A stretch of 38,246 nt of DNA from an uncultured Myxococcales bacterium (GTDB lineage: Bacteria > Myxococcota_A > Polyangia > Nannocystales > Nannocystaceae). The translations under genes and the position numbers were made by a program. How positions within the stretch are numbered: position 1 is the first letter of the stretch; the number at the start of each line of letters is the position of its first letter. Location of the stretch: the NCBI GenBank assembly GCA_902826865.1, contig CADEGN010000046.1, positions 1 through 38,246 of the forward strand. The letters are read 5' to 3'. The notes beneath the pieces were generated by a model. The model made no database searches and was not told the origin of the DNA. It saw only the letters and a program-made list of their open reading frames with translations. Of this stretch, positions 16,357 through 27,063 are shown one piece after another.

Positions 16357-16962
16357 ATGCAGCCCCCGGATCTCGACCTCCTGCGGCAATGGCAAGAGGG
16401 CGACAACGTCGCTGGCACGAGTCTGTTCCGCCGCTACTTCCCGACGATGCGGCGCTTCTTCGGCAACAAGATCGGCCCGAGCGAGGTCGAGGATCTCGTC
16501 CAGCGGACGTTCATGGGACTCGTCGAGGGCATCGGTCAGTTCCGCGGAGAAGCGAGCTTCCGCGTGTTCCTGTTCTCGGTCGCGCGTCTCCAGCTCTACA
16601 AGTTCCTGCGTGATCGTGGACGCCGCGAAGGACGTCACGATCCCGACCTCAGGATGTCGTCGATCCGGGGCCTCGGCCAGTCGCCGAGCTCGATCCTGCA
16701 CGCCGACGAGATCCAGACCATCGTGCAGCAAGCGCTCCAGGAGATCTCGGTCGAGCACCAAGTCGTGATCGAGCTGTTCTACTGGGAACGAATCACCGGA
16801 CCCGAGATCGCCGAGGTGCTCGGCGTCGCACCGGCGACCGTGCGCACGCGACTGTTCCGTGCCCGCGCGGAGCTCGAGGAGAGGCTCGCGCCGCTGCTTG
16901 CCGGGCGCAGCGCGGCGTTCGATCTCGAGGCGGCCGTCCGGGACGTCGGCTCACGGATCTGA
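16357..16962 (+). CDS. ECF-type RNA polymerase sigma factor
   Basis: 201 residues from the ATG at 16357. Sigma-70 region 2 covers about residues 24-88 (LFRRYFPTMRRFF, then EVEDLVQRTFMGLVEG and FRVFLFSVARLQLYKFLRDR). Region 4 covers about 122-176, with a VVIELFYWERITGPEIAEVL helix-turn-helix and VAPATVRTRLFRARAELEE. Regions 1 and 3 are absent, which defines the ECF class. No anti-sigma gene is adjacent. Instead, the gene overlaps tail-to-tail by 12 bp with a large Ser/Thr kinase gene, an arrangement consistent with kinase-controlled ECF factors of myxobacteria. Regulation by that kinase is inference. A short inverted repeat lies upstream. Confidence 0.9.
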   Translation: MQPPDLDLLRQWQEGDNVAGTSLFRRYFPTMRRFFGNKIGPSEVEDLVQRTFMGLVEGIGQFRGEASFRVFLFSVARLQLYKFLRDRGRREGRHDPDLRMSSIRGLGQSPSSILHADEIQTIVQQALQEISVEHQVVIELFYWERITGPEIAEVLGVAPATVRTRLFRARAELEERLAPLLAGRSAAFDLEAAVRDVGSRI

Positions 16963-19767
16963 CGCCGCGCCAGGGAGTTGCTTCGCCAGCTCGGCGATGC
17001 CGTCGCGCACGTCGGGCTTCACCTTCACGCCGGCGGTGAGCAGATGGTTTCCCTCCTGCGTGTGGGAGCGCGCGGCGGCCGGATCGCCGTTGGCGAGCGC
17101 GGCGCGGGCGAGTTGGAGGCGCAACGCGACGTGCAAGGCCCCCTCGGCGGGATCGAGCTTCGTTCGGGCGGCCTCGAGCAGCGCGATGGCCTCGCCCGGG
17201 CGACCGACTCTGGTCAGGACGTCCCCGAGCGCGTAGGCCGCCCCGGCACCCTGCGCCGTCGCGGGATCATGAAGCTCGCGCGAGCGCGCAAGCGCGTCGG
17301 CGATCGCGAGGCTCGCTTCGTCACGCATCTCCGCGTCCGCAAAGATCTTCCCGCGTAGAATCGCCACCTCGTACTCGGTGATCGGATCGGGACCATCGCG
17401 CGCCGCCAGCGCGACGTCGCATGCATGCAGCGCATCGTCGTGGCGCCCGAGAAGACGCGATGCGGACGCGACGCCGAGCCAGGCGTCGGTCACCGAGGGG
17501 CCAGTGGTTCGCCCCAGCTCGCGCATGATCTCGATTGCTGCGCGGAAGTCGGCGAGCGCCTCCTCCTCGCGGCCCAGGTGCGTGCGCGAGATGCCGAGCG
17601 ACAAGCGCGCCCCGGCGTGGTTAATCCCCTCGAATCCGGGGTGCGCTGAGTAGATGGCCAGCGCGCGCTCGAAGAACGTCGCAGCGGTCTCCTCGTCGAG
17701 CACGAAGCCATGTGCGTCGCCGAGGGCACCGTAGAACGCGGCGACCTCGGGATGATCCGGCGCGTAGCGGGCTTGCGCCGCGGCGAGTGCACGTTCGAGC
17801 GTCGCGATGCCGATACTGGGGGTGTCGACCATGACCTCGCACATCCCAAGCTGCAGGAGGGCCGTCGGCGCCATTGGGGAGTCGTGGGCGGCGAGAGTTG
17901 CGACCGCGCGCTCGAACAGCGGTTTTGCCTCCGCGCAACGACCCCGACGCTGAAGATACCCGGCCTCTTTCCAGTCGAGATCGGCCCGCACGAGCTCGTC
18001 GTTCCCGCGCGACTGGTGCCGACGCGCGCGCTCGAATACGAAGCGCAGTTGCTCGTCGGGCGCACCGGTGTTGTCGAGTGTCGCGGCGAGCATCGCCCAC
18101 CGCCGTGCGATGAAATCGGGATCGCTCGTGCGCTCGGCATCATCGAGGGCGGCTATCGCATGCTCCGCCGCCAAGTCCCACTTGCCGCTCAGGTTCGCGA
18201 TGGCCGTGAGTTCGGTGCTCGCCTCGGCGCGCAGTCGCGGGAACTCGCCGTCCGTGGTCGCGCCGAGGATCGCGGTAAACGCCGGCCGTGCATCGTCGAA
18301 GTGCGTGAGCCTCGATGCGACGCGGCCGCGTTGGAGCAACGCAACGAGTTCGCGACCTCGCTCGGTCGCATGATCTGCAACGGATTCTCCGTCACAGGCC
18401 ACGATGTCGCCGAGCAGATCCGCGACGTCGATCGCGTGCACGACCAGATCCTCGGCACCACGTGTGAGCTCGGCCGAGAGTTCCGCGAACGTTGTCCGTG
18501 CGACGTCGAGACAGGCAAGACGTGCGTCGGCTCCCGGCTCCGAGCGCTGCGCTGCTTCGCAGCTCGCTACGCGCGCGCTGGCCCACGACTGTGCTGCGCG
18601 ATCGATCTTTGCTTCGACCCGCTCGAGCGTGGCGGCACCGGCCGGGCTCGTGCTCGCCGCGAACGCGTCGCGCAGCTCGGTGCGGCGCGCGTCGGACCAC
18701 GCATCGCCGAGTTCATCCGTGCCGAACCCGCAGTCTTGCCCACGGGCGGCGGCCAGCGTCGCGATCGCGACCCCACCGGCGAGCACGGCGGCACCGAGCA
18801 CGATCGACCGTTTGCGTGCCCCGTCGCGAAGCGCGTCGCGTAGTGCGTCGATGTCTGGGAAACGCCGGCTCGGATCCGGCGCGAGCCCGCGGAGCAGCGC
18901 ACGTGCCACGAAATCAGGTGCCGCCGACGAAGCAGGCCTCTTCGGGCCGTGCGCGAGGCTCTCTCGCATCGCCGCGATCGTGCTGCCTTCGTACGGGCGC
19001 GTGCCGAAGAACGCCTCGAAGAAGGCTGCGCAGAGGCCGAACTGATCGCTCTTGGCGTCGGCCTCGCCGTCGAGCTGCTCGGGCGCCATGTATGCGACCG
19101 TACCGACCGCCTCGCCGTCGACGGTGAGTGTCTGCGGTACGGACGGCGCATCGCTGACCGTCGCGGGTGCCTCGGGCCGCGCCGAGTCCATCGCCGCCAG
19201 TCCGAAGTCCGCGACGCGCACGCGCTCGTCCACGCCGACGAGGATGTTCGCGGGCTTGAGGTCCCTGTGCACGAGCCCCGCGCGATGCGCGGCCGCGAGG
19301 CCGTGACAGGCCTGCACCGCGAACTCCACGAGCTTACGCCACCGCTGGCGACCCACGGGCGCCCGCGAGCGACACCAATCCGCGAGCGTGCCGCCCTCGA
19401 CGAGCTCCATCGCGACGAACACACCGTTCGCGGCGTCGCCCACCTCATGGATCGTTACCACGTTGGGATGGTTGAGCCGCGCGAGCGCCTGGGCCTCGCG
19501 CTCGAGCCGAACCATCGATGCACCTCGACCCGCGTGAAGCACTTTCACGGCGACGCGGCGATCGAGCCGCGGATCGTAGGCGCGATAGACCGTCGCCATG
19601 CCGCCGCGCCCGATCACGTCGATCACTACGAAGCGCCCGATGCGGACCGGCACGACCTCCGCGTGGAAGATCCGCGCCTCGATCGCGGAGCGCATGCGCG
19701 CGGCCTCGAAGCTCAGCGCTTCGTCGGCCGCTCCGCCGGTGGGCTCGCGTTCGTCGGTCTGCACCAC
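16951..19767 (-). CDS. Membrane Ser/Thr protein kinase with C-terminal TPR array
   Basis: 938 residues from the GTG at 19767 (MVQTDERE); starts further upstream to 19872 are open but Arg-rich, and the exact start is uncertain. Kinase domain: glycine loop GRGGMATVY (53-61), catalytic Lys75 (VAVKVL), VHRDLKPANILV (166-177), ADFGLA (186-191) and a GTVAYMAPEQ activation segment (222-231). All Hanks motifs are intact, so it should be active. A single membrane helix lies at about 320-342 (IVLGAAVLAGGVAIATLAA). A C-rich helical region follows it, then about ten TPR-like helix pairs to the end. It probably acts as a receptor, with the kinase in the cytoplasm and the TPRs outside. The ECF sigma gene overlaps its 3' end and is a plausible target. 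Confidence 0.9.
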   Translation of the reverse strand: MVQTDEREPTGGAADEALSFEAARMRSAIEARIFHAEVVPVRIGRFVVIDVIGRGGMATVYRAYDPRLDRRVAVKVLHAGRGASMVRLEREAQALARLNHPNVVTIHEVGDAANGVFVAMELVEGGTLADWCRSRAPVGRQRWRKLVEFAVQACHGLAAAHRAGLVHRDLKPANILVGVDERVRVADFGLAAMDSARPEAPATVSDAPSVPQTLTVDGEAVGTVAYMAPEQLDGEADAKSDQFGLCAAFFEAFFGTRPYEGSTIAAMRESLAHGPKRPASSAAPDFVARALLRGLAPDPSRRFPDIDALRDALRDGARKRSIVLGAAVLAGGVAIATLAAARGQDCGFGTDELGDAWSDARRTELRDAFAASTSPAGAATLERVEAKIDRAAQSWASARVASCEAAQRSEPGADARLACLDVARTTFAELSAELTRGAEDLVVHAIDVADLLGDIVACDGESVADHATERGRELVALLQRGRVASRLTHFDDARPAFTAILGATTDGEFPRLRAEASTELTAIANLSGKWDLAAEHAIAALDDAERTSDPDFIARRWAMLAATLDNTGAPDEQLRFVFERARRHQSRGNDELVRADLDWKEAGYLQRRGRCAEAKPLFERAVATLAAHDSPMAPTALLQLGMCEVMVDTPSIGIATLERALAAAQARYAPDHPEVAAFYGALGDAHGFVLDEETAATFFERALAIYSAHPGFEGINHAGARLSLGISRTHLGREEEALADFRAAIEIMRELGRTTGPSVTDAWLGVASASRLLGRHDDALHACDVALAARDGPDPITEYEVAILRGKIFADAEMRDEASLAIADALARSRELHDPATAQGAGAAYALGDVLTRVGRPGEAIALLEAARTKLDPAEGALHVALRLQLARAALANGDPAAARSHTQEGNHLLTAGVKVKPDVRDGIAELAKQLPGAASDP

Positions 19768-19899
19768 GCCTCGCAGGTGAGAGGGTACCCGGCGGCGCTC
19801 AGGCGTTCCCACAGAACGCTCACAGACGCGGCAAATGCGGGTCGACACGGCGGCTAGAACACGCCCGGCCAACCCAGTGGAGTACCCCCAAGGGGCGAT

Positions 19900-19916
19900 C
19901 CGTTCCCTGGGAACGG
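19900..19916. promoter_or_regulatory. Operator-like perfect inverted repeat
   Basis: CCGTTCCCTGGGAACGG: 8-bp arms around one base, in the divergent region between the kinase start (19767) and the secreted-protein start (19978). It also contains GGAAC, which recurs at 19930-19934; GGAAC is the usual ECF sigma -35 core. A regulator site or an ECF-dependent promoter is possible. Confidence 0.4.
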
Positions 19917-19977
19917 TCGACCCGGTCGGGGAACAAGTGGCCCCGTGCCGCGAACGCGTGGCGCGAAGGAGACTCCA

Positions 19978-20772
19978 ATGCCGAACAAGTTCCTGTCCTC
20001 CATCCTACTTTCCGCCCTCGGTCTCACGATGCTGCCGCCGGTGGCTCACGCCGCGCCGACGACCCGCGACGTCGCCCTCACGAACATCATGGAACAGCTC
20101 GTTCCGACCAGGGTGTTCAAGGGCGACCGCGAGTTCGACGGGCACGGTCCGCTCATCAAGACGACCGTCAACGTGCGGATCTCCGACGATGGTCGGAAGT
20201 TGCTCGCAAAGGTCTACTTCCGGGCCGAGGAGGACGGAGGGGACGGCAGCCTCACGAAGGGCGAGTGGGAGCGCACGGTCTATACGGCCCCCTCGGGTAG
20301 CAGGATCAAGCGGATCCAGGGTGCGCTGCTCGATGGCCAGCTCACCGACAGCCCCGCCTGCGTCGGTTTGCCTGCCGGGCGGTGCATCTCGTCGACGACG
20401 GAGTTCAAGAGCGTCAAGGCCGGCTTCCAGTTCATCGCGCCCACCGAGGACTGGACCGCGTTCATCGATGCGATCGTCGATCTCGTCGAGCAATGCATGC
20501 GGGCCGAACAACAGATGAACGATCGCGACGAGCCGACGCCCGAGGAGCGCCAGGCCACCGAGATCTTGCGGCTCGTCCGAGAAGGGAAGCAGTTCATCCC
20601 CTCGGCGCAGAACCACGTGCACGTCGAACTCTCCGACAACGGCGGCCCGGTTCACGTGTTCGCGATCGTCGGCGACACCGGTGGTCCCGACATCAGCACC
20701 GACAGCAATGGACGGGACGACACGCGCATCAACTCGATCATGTTCCGCAGCGTGCGGATCGAACTCGAGTAG
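19978..20772 (+). CDS. Secreted protein, unknown family
   Basis: 264 residues from the ATG at 19978, supported by AAGGAG 6-7 nt upstream. A Sec signal peptide (about 1-25, MPNKFLSSILLSALGL then a VAHA cleavage end) leads to a soluble mature protein without further membrane helices. Strand-rich blocks include PLIKTTVNVRISDDGRKLLA, KVYFRAEEDGGDGSLTKGEW and NHVHVELSDNGGPVHVFAIV. Two cysteines (CVGLPAGRC) may be bridged. The C-terminal part, ending DDTRINSIMFRSVRIELE, suggests a beta-sandwich. I recognise no family. The gene lies divergent from the kinase and may answer to the same signal. A GC-rich hairpin follows the stop. Confidence 0.82.
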   Translation: MPNKFLSSILLSALGLTMLPPVAHAAPTTRDVALTNIMEQLVPTRVFKGDREFDGHGPLIKTTVNVRISDDGRKLLAKVYFRAEEDGGDGSLTKGEWERTVYTAPSGSRIKRIQGALLDGQLTDSPACVGLPAGRCISSTTEFKSVKAGFQFIAPTEDWTAFIDAIVDLVEQCMRAEQQMNDRDEPTPEERQATEILRLVREGKQFIPSAQNHVHVELSDNGGPVHVFAIVGDTGGPDISTDSNGRDDTRINSIMFRSVRIELE

Positions 20773-20784
20773 CGGCGACCCGGC

Positions 20785-20805
20785 GCGCGCGTCGACGACG
20801 CGCGC
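20785..20805. terminator. GC-rich hairpin after the secreted-protein gene
   Basis: Perfect 9-bp arms GCGCGCGTC and GACGCGCGC with a GAC loop, 12 nt after the stop codon at 20772. No T tract follows, so termination may be weak or need Rho. Confidence 0.4.
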
Positions 20806-20839
20806 TGGCCCGCCGACGCTCGCATCGCCTGTCAGTCTC

Positions 20840-21052
20840 TCAGCAGCTGTGGGCGGCTTCGACGATGCACTGACCGGCGGGGCCGCACTTGGGCGCGGCC
20901 TCGCCGTCGGCGCACCACCGTCTGTCGCCGCTGCGGCGGCATAGCTTCGCGTCGTTGCGGCCATCACCGACGCCGACGAGATCGCGCGACTGCTCCACGA
21001 CGCTCGCCCTCCGCCGCGGCCACAGCCGCAAGGTCAACAACTCCTGTTGCAT
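20840..21052 (-). CDS. Candidate small Cys-rich protein
   Basis: 70 residues from the ATG at 21052, with a strong GGGAGG ribosome-binding site about 9 nt upstream and an in-frame TAG further up that separates it from other sequence. The N-terminal half is helical and basic (MQQELLTLRLWPRRR). The last 33 residues hold five cysteines in a spaced pattern: LCRR, WCAD, KCGPAGQC and a final HSC at the terminus. Third codon positions there are nearly all G/C. No signal peptide is visible. It could be a small regulatory or secreted peptide, perhaps a modified-peptide precursor, or the tail of a lost gene. No family is recognised. Confidence 0.42.
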   Translation of the reverse strand: MQQELLTLRLWPRRRASVVEQSRDLVGVGDGRNDAKLCRRSGDRRWCADGEAAPKCGPAGQCIVEAAHSC

Positions 21053-21400
21053 GAACTGCTGACCTCCCACTTCCGAGCCGGCCAGTTCGGACCCGGCCGG
21101 CTCGGTCCCCTACGCGCCCCAGCTCCGCGTGAACCTTCACCACGACGCTCGCCTGCCGGGGGGCTCTCCTCCCCCGCGCCCAAGTCCTACATCCCCCATC
21201 AATCGTTGGCGTGCGCGTGGTGACTCTTACGTGCACGCCATCGACTGCCTCGACTGCATCGACCACGCGCAAGACGACAGAATCGAACCCAGAGACGGGG
21301 ATCGAATCGCCACGTCGACGCACTTCACTCGCGTGCCTGCTCTCCCCACGTCCATCTCGCGCTTGCCGGCCCTGTTCATCCTCACCGGCTCGGTCGCCTG

Positions 21401-21650
21401 CTACTCCACGTCCGACATCCATGGCGATGGCACCAGCAGCGATTCGAGCTTCGCGCTGCAGTCGCGCGTGTTCGAGATCCTCCGACGTCTTGATGTCGAG
21501 GCACGGACGCGGGCGCGCGTTCTCGGAAGATGTGCACGCCGCGGCAGCGCCGGTGTCCGAGCTCGAATCGCCGTCCGAGAGTGCAGCGTCGCTGGTACAG
21601 GCGTGAGCGCACAGCAAGAGCGCGCACGTCCGCGTCGCATTGATGCGCAT
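21401..21650 (-). pseudogene. Frameshifted lipoprotein-like ORF
   Basis: The minus strand from ATG 21650 encodes an N-terminus with a short hydrophobic segment (CALLLCAHAC) and a Ser/Asp/Gly/Ala-rich mature start (SDGDSSSDTGAAAACTSSE) typical of myxobacterial lipoproteins. The coding signal in this frame stops at about 21475. A second frame with nearly all G/C third positions takes over (SNTRDCSAKLESLLVPSPW) and reaches a stop at 21401. The two parts join by a one-base shift near 21475-21481. I read it as a frameshifted small lipoprotein gene of about 80 residues; a sequencing error would restore it. No clear ribosome-binding site was seen. Confidence 0.35.
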
Positions 21651-21726
21651 GCCCCAGGAGACGGTCGAGCGTGGGAAGCGATCACGGCTCCTCCACGGAT
21701 ACGGCGGCGGCCACGCCGGACGCCGA

Positions 21727-22251
21727 TCAAGGAACTTCGATCAGCGAGTGCGAGAGCTGGCCGAAGAACCGCGAGACCGTCGACGTCATCGAAATCTCCT
21801 CGAGACCCATCGCCACCAGCTGACCCGCCTCGCGAGCAAGGCGATCGCTGAACTCTCCGGCCGCTTCAGACGCGAGATCGGCGCTGCCGGAGAGATGGTT
21901 CAGTTTGATCTTGCCGGTTGGGACGTTGTGCCCGTCGACGGCTACTTCGATCGCCAGGTGTGCCGCCTCGCCGGTTCGTGGGTTGCGAACCCAGAACGTG
22001 ACCATCTGCCCCTCAGCCGCCTGGCCGAACTCCCACACAAGGTGCTTGAGCCGAGCGCCATCCCGCGTCGTCATGCGGGCGATGGCGACCAGTCTGTCGT
22101 AGATCCTCCAGACAGCCTCCCCCCCGGTTCGCGATTGGAAGATGATCAGCCGGGAGACGAAGGCGGAGCCGACGAACAGACCGGTTCCTGCGGAAATCGA
22201 TCGGAGCTGAATGCCACGCGCCATGAGCTGGGCAATCCAATAGGGCCACAT
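21727..22251 (-). CDS. Hypothetical protein
   Basis: 174 residues from the ATG at 22251, with GGAGG about 12 nt upstream. It begins MWPYWIAQLMARGIQLRSIS, with a hydrophobic stretch at about 20-38 (AGTGLFVGSAFVSRLIIF) that could be one membrane pass. A beta-rich centre follows (GQMVTFWVRNPRTGEAAHLA, IEVAVDGHNV), then a helical C-terminus rich in Ser, Ala and Glu (SADLASEAAGEFSDRLARE). The composition and third-position bias support a real gene. I recognise no family. It is divergent from the second kinase gene, 200 bp away, across a palindromic site, so joint control is possible. Confidence 0.62.
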   Translation of the reverse strand: MWPYWIAQLMARGIQLRSISAGTGLFVGSAFVSRLIIFQSRTGGEAVWRIYDRLVAIARMTTRDGARLKHLVWEFGQAAEGQMVTFWVRNPRTGEAAHLAIEVAVDGHNVPTGKIKLNHLSGSADLASEAAGEFSDRLAREAGQLVAMGLEEISMTSTVSRFFGQLSHSLIEVP

Positions 22252-22286
22252 GGTTGGTCGTCGCCTCCGTCGCCGCAGGGTAAGGG

Positions 22287-22304
22287 CGCGGCGTATACGA
22301 CGCG
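22287..22304. promoter_or_regulatory. Near-perfect palindrome between divergent genes
   Basis: CGCGGCGTATACGACGCG is an 18-bp palindrome with a single mismatched pair, centred on CGTATACG. It lies 36 bp before the unknown minus-strand gene and about 150 bp before the kinase start. It is placed as an operator would be. The cognate regulator is unknown. Confidence 0.38.
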
Positions 22305-22451
22305 GTGCTAGCCAATATTCAGGCCCCTGCGACGGCAGCCCGCCGCCCGAGAGGTGCCCGGGCGGATTCGGGCCCAGAGGCGCCCGTTGTCCCGCCTGCA
22401 GCTGCCCATGTAGGGTCGTATCCGCGCGATTGCGCGGGCAATACTCCCTCG

Positions 22452-25205
<2,754 letters not shown>

Positions 25206-25252
25206 TAGTTATTCACCAAACGGTTGTCGTCAGACTTCCCCGATGCCGAGCT

Positions 25253-25618
25253 ATGTTCCCGGTAGTGTCGCTCGTCGCTGCGATCGCCCCGCTATTCGAC
25301 GCGGTGGGCCCAGTCGTTCGGGGTTCGCCGCCGCCGCCGCCCCCATCGTTGCCGCCGGGGATCGCGGGACTCGTGGTCGCGTTAACGATCGTCGGGATCG
25401 TGTGGTCGATTGCCAAACGACTGGCGGGGCGGAGGGCGGCTCGGTTCCTGCGCGTTTCGGCGTTTGGCGCCGTCATCGGCAACGCGCTGATGGATCTCGC
25501 GTCGGTCCTCCAGCCCGATCGGCCCGCAGTCGTCGAGGTGCAGCGCGAAGATGGTGCCCGCCGGGTACGTCTCCGGGGCGCGGCATACTCGGCCGGGGAG
25601 GATGAGCGCCGGAGCTGA
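25253..25618 (+). CDS. Small membrane protein, unknown
   Basis: 121 residues from the ATG at 25253, 47 bp after the kinase gene and on the same strand. Hydrophobic helices lie at about 3-22 and 36-56 (GIAGLVVALTIVGIVWSIA), separated by a Pro run (SPPPPPPSLPP). A third weaker hydrophobic stretch lies at 66-84. The C-terminus is charged (VQREDGARRVRLRG). Third positions are mostly G/C, which supports coding. No ribosome-binding site is obvious. No family is recognised. Its position suggests a possible accessory to the kinase, but nothing else supports that. Confidence 0.6.
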   Translation: MFPVVSLVAAIAPLFDAVGPVVRGSPPPPPPSLPPGIAGLVVALTIVGIVWSIAKRLAGRRAARFLRVSAFGAVIGNALMDLASVLQPDRPAVVEVQREDGARRVRLRGAAYSAGEDERRS

Positions 25619-25625
25619 GACGCGA

Positions 25626-25646
25626 TCGGCGGTGCCGAACGGTTTT
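25626..25646 (+). terminator. Possible intrinsic terminator
   Basis: TCGGC-GGT-GCCGA hairpin followed by ACGGTTTT, 8 nt after the small membrane protein gene and before the convergent DNRLRE gene. The stem is short (5 bp), so the call is tentative. Confidence 0.35.
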
Positions 25647-25680
25647 CCCGTGTCGAGCGTTGGTGTTCGCGGGGAGCTGA

Positions 25681-26700
25681 CTACTGGATGTACTCGACGA
25701 TCAGGCGGGGCCGCGCCGACAAGTCCATTCCTTCGCTCGACGTAAACGTGCGAGCGGCGTCCGCGGGTGCGGTGACGTCTGGGTTGACCGCGAGGACCAC
25801 AGGATTGCCGCTGAGCACGGCGGCCGAAACAGCGGCAGTCACGTCCCATGCCACCACAGTGGCCGCGTCGAGACCGATGGTTGCCGAATCGAGTGCCGGC
25901 CCCAGGTTGGCCTGGGCCATTGGGATGCCTTCGTAGCAACACGCACTGGGTGTCCATGGGGCGTTGGCGTCGTAGTTGTACCCGTCGGCGAGCGTGATGT
26001 TTGGCTGCACGCCAACGATCTCATGCACCATCGCGGTGTATTCGGGGACAATGGCCCCCTCCTCAAGGTGGAGGGTCAGCGTTGCGGATTCGACAGTGGC
26101 CCCCAGGATCTCTGATACGTCCCACTGGAGCAGCACCACGTTGGCAGCCATTTGGGCGGGCCAGGTATAGAGGATGAGAATGGGCTCGGCGGCGTTGTGC
26201 GTGGTGTCCAGATTAATGAACGTATCGCGCACAGTGCCAGGGTGGTCGCTGTCGTTCGCGTCACCCCAGATCTCGATCGCCGTCGAACTCGCCGTCGAAC
26301 TCGCCGTCGAACTCGCCGTCGAGCCCGCCTCAGACGAAGATCCTGATGAGCTCGAGACGGGGCCCGAAGTGCCCGACCCTGAACTCGATCCGATGGCGAC
26401 CGACGTGGTTTCGGTTGTACTGCTAGAACCCCCGGTTGAATCGCCCGAAGCCTGCTGCGGCGGCACACATGCTTCCGCCAGCTCCGCTGGCGCGTGGGCT
26501 CCGTATTTCCACCCGGACGGGCAGTCTTCGGCCGGGAAACTGCAGTATCCAGTGGACTCGCACCGGCCCGCGAGATCGGCGGTGGCGCATTCGGTCGCTT
26601 CGGTGCAGGCGAACCGCGGGCTAGCGCAGCTCGGTGTCGCGGCGAGCGCGGCCGCTAGCGCGGCACCGCGGAAAACCACACCGCACGTGAACGCACGCAT
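25681..26700 (-). CDS. DNRLRE-domain surface lipoprotein
   Basis: 339 residues from the ATG at 26700. The hydrophobic N-terminus (GAALAAALAATPSC) suggests a lipoprotein, though its lipobox is weak. Residues about 27-82 hold a small Cys-rich module (FACTEATECATADLAGRCES, then YCSFPAEDCPSGW). A Ser/Thr/Gly linker ends in a four-unit STAS repeat. From about 140 on comes a DNRLRE-type beta-sandwich: DTFINLDTTHNA, ILILYTWPAQMAANVVLLQW, a SATLTLHLEEG strand, VVAWDVTAAV and the final ARPRLIVEYIQ. DNRLRE domains are carbohydrate-binding-like modules on surface proteins. The gene stands alone and is convergent with the small membrane protein. The domain call is good, and the ligand is unknown. Confidence 0.85.
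   Translation of the reverse strand: MRAFTCGVVFRGAALAAALAATPSCASPRFACTEATECATADLAGRCESTGYCSFPAEDCPSGWKYGAHAPAELAEACVPPQQASGDSTGGSSSTTETTSVAIGSSSGSGTSGPVSSSSGSSSEAGSTASSTASSTASSTAIEIWGDANDSDHPGTVRDTFINLDTTHNAAEPILILYTWPAQMAANVVLLQWDVSEILGATVESATLTLHLEEGAIVPEYTAMVHEIVGVQPNITLADGYNYDANAPWTPSACCYEGIPMAQANLGPALDSATIGLDAATVVAWDVTAAVSAAVLSGNPVVLAVNPDVTAPADAARTFTSSEGMDLSARPRLIVEYIQ
26279..26326. repeat. 12-bp tandem repeat inside the DNRLRE gene
   Basis: Four head-to-tail copies of GCCGTCGAACTC (the last is GCCGTCGAGCCC), encoding the Ser-Thr-Ala-Ser linker on the minus strand. The unit is a multiple of three, so copy-number change alters linker length without breaking the frame. Confidence 0.85.
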
Positions 26701-27063
26701 CGTTGCGATTCTCAGCGTATCATCCCGACGTCCCGTTCGTCCGTGCAGCGGCGCCGCGTTGCACGCCGGGAACGGTGGTGCTGACACTGCGCGTCTTTTC
26801 GATGGGGCGCGCGGATTCGCGGGGTCGAGGGAAAGCCTGACGCGCGTCCTCGAGCATTCATCCGGTTTTTCTATCTGCCGCAGTTGTCAGGAAGTGGCGG
26901 TGGCCAGCCGACGTACCGACACTCCGAGCGGGTGAATTGCCCACGCCGAGGGGTGCGCGAGGTTCCAAGGATTCTCGGCGGCTTTAGCTGGCCGCCACCG
27001 ACCTGGCGGAGCGCTTCCTCGATCCGAACCCACCCGGTTCTGGTCGTGCCGCCGCCGCGTCCG
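26701..27063. other. Intergenic region between DNRLRE and DUF1552 genes
   Basis: 363 bp with no supported gene. It should hold the promoter of the DNRLRE gene near 26700-26800 and the 3' end of the DUF1592-DUF1552 transcript. A hairpin with arms GGCGGC (26977-26982) and GCCGCC (26991-26996) could end that transcript, although no T tract follows. A plus-strand frame here is Pro/Arg-rich and not convincing. Confidence 0.45.

Larger units (their letters stand above)
20773..21726. other. Region of about 950 bp without an established gene
   Basis: No full-length gene could be supported here. It holds the hairpin after the secreted-protein gene, a possible 70-residue Cys-rich minus-strand gene (20840-21052), and a broken lipoprotein-like frame (21401-21650). 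The stretch from about 21060 to 21400 shows no frame with a consistent coding signal on either strand. A 21280-21300 patch with repeated ATCGAA words is not a tRNA. Confidence 0.5.

Noticed and set aside
21270..21320. Repeated ATCGAA words suggesting a tRNA T-loop
   Set aside because: No cloverleaf arms, no acceptor stem, and wrong spacing.
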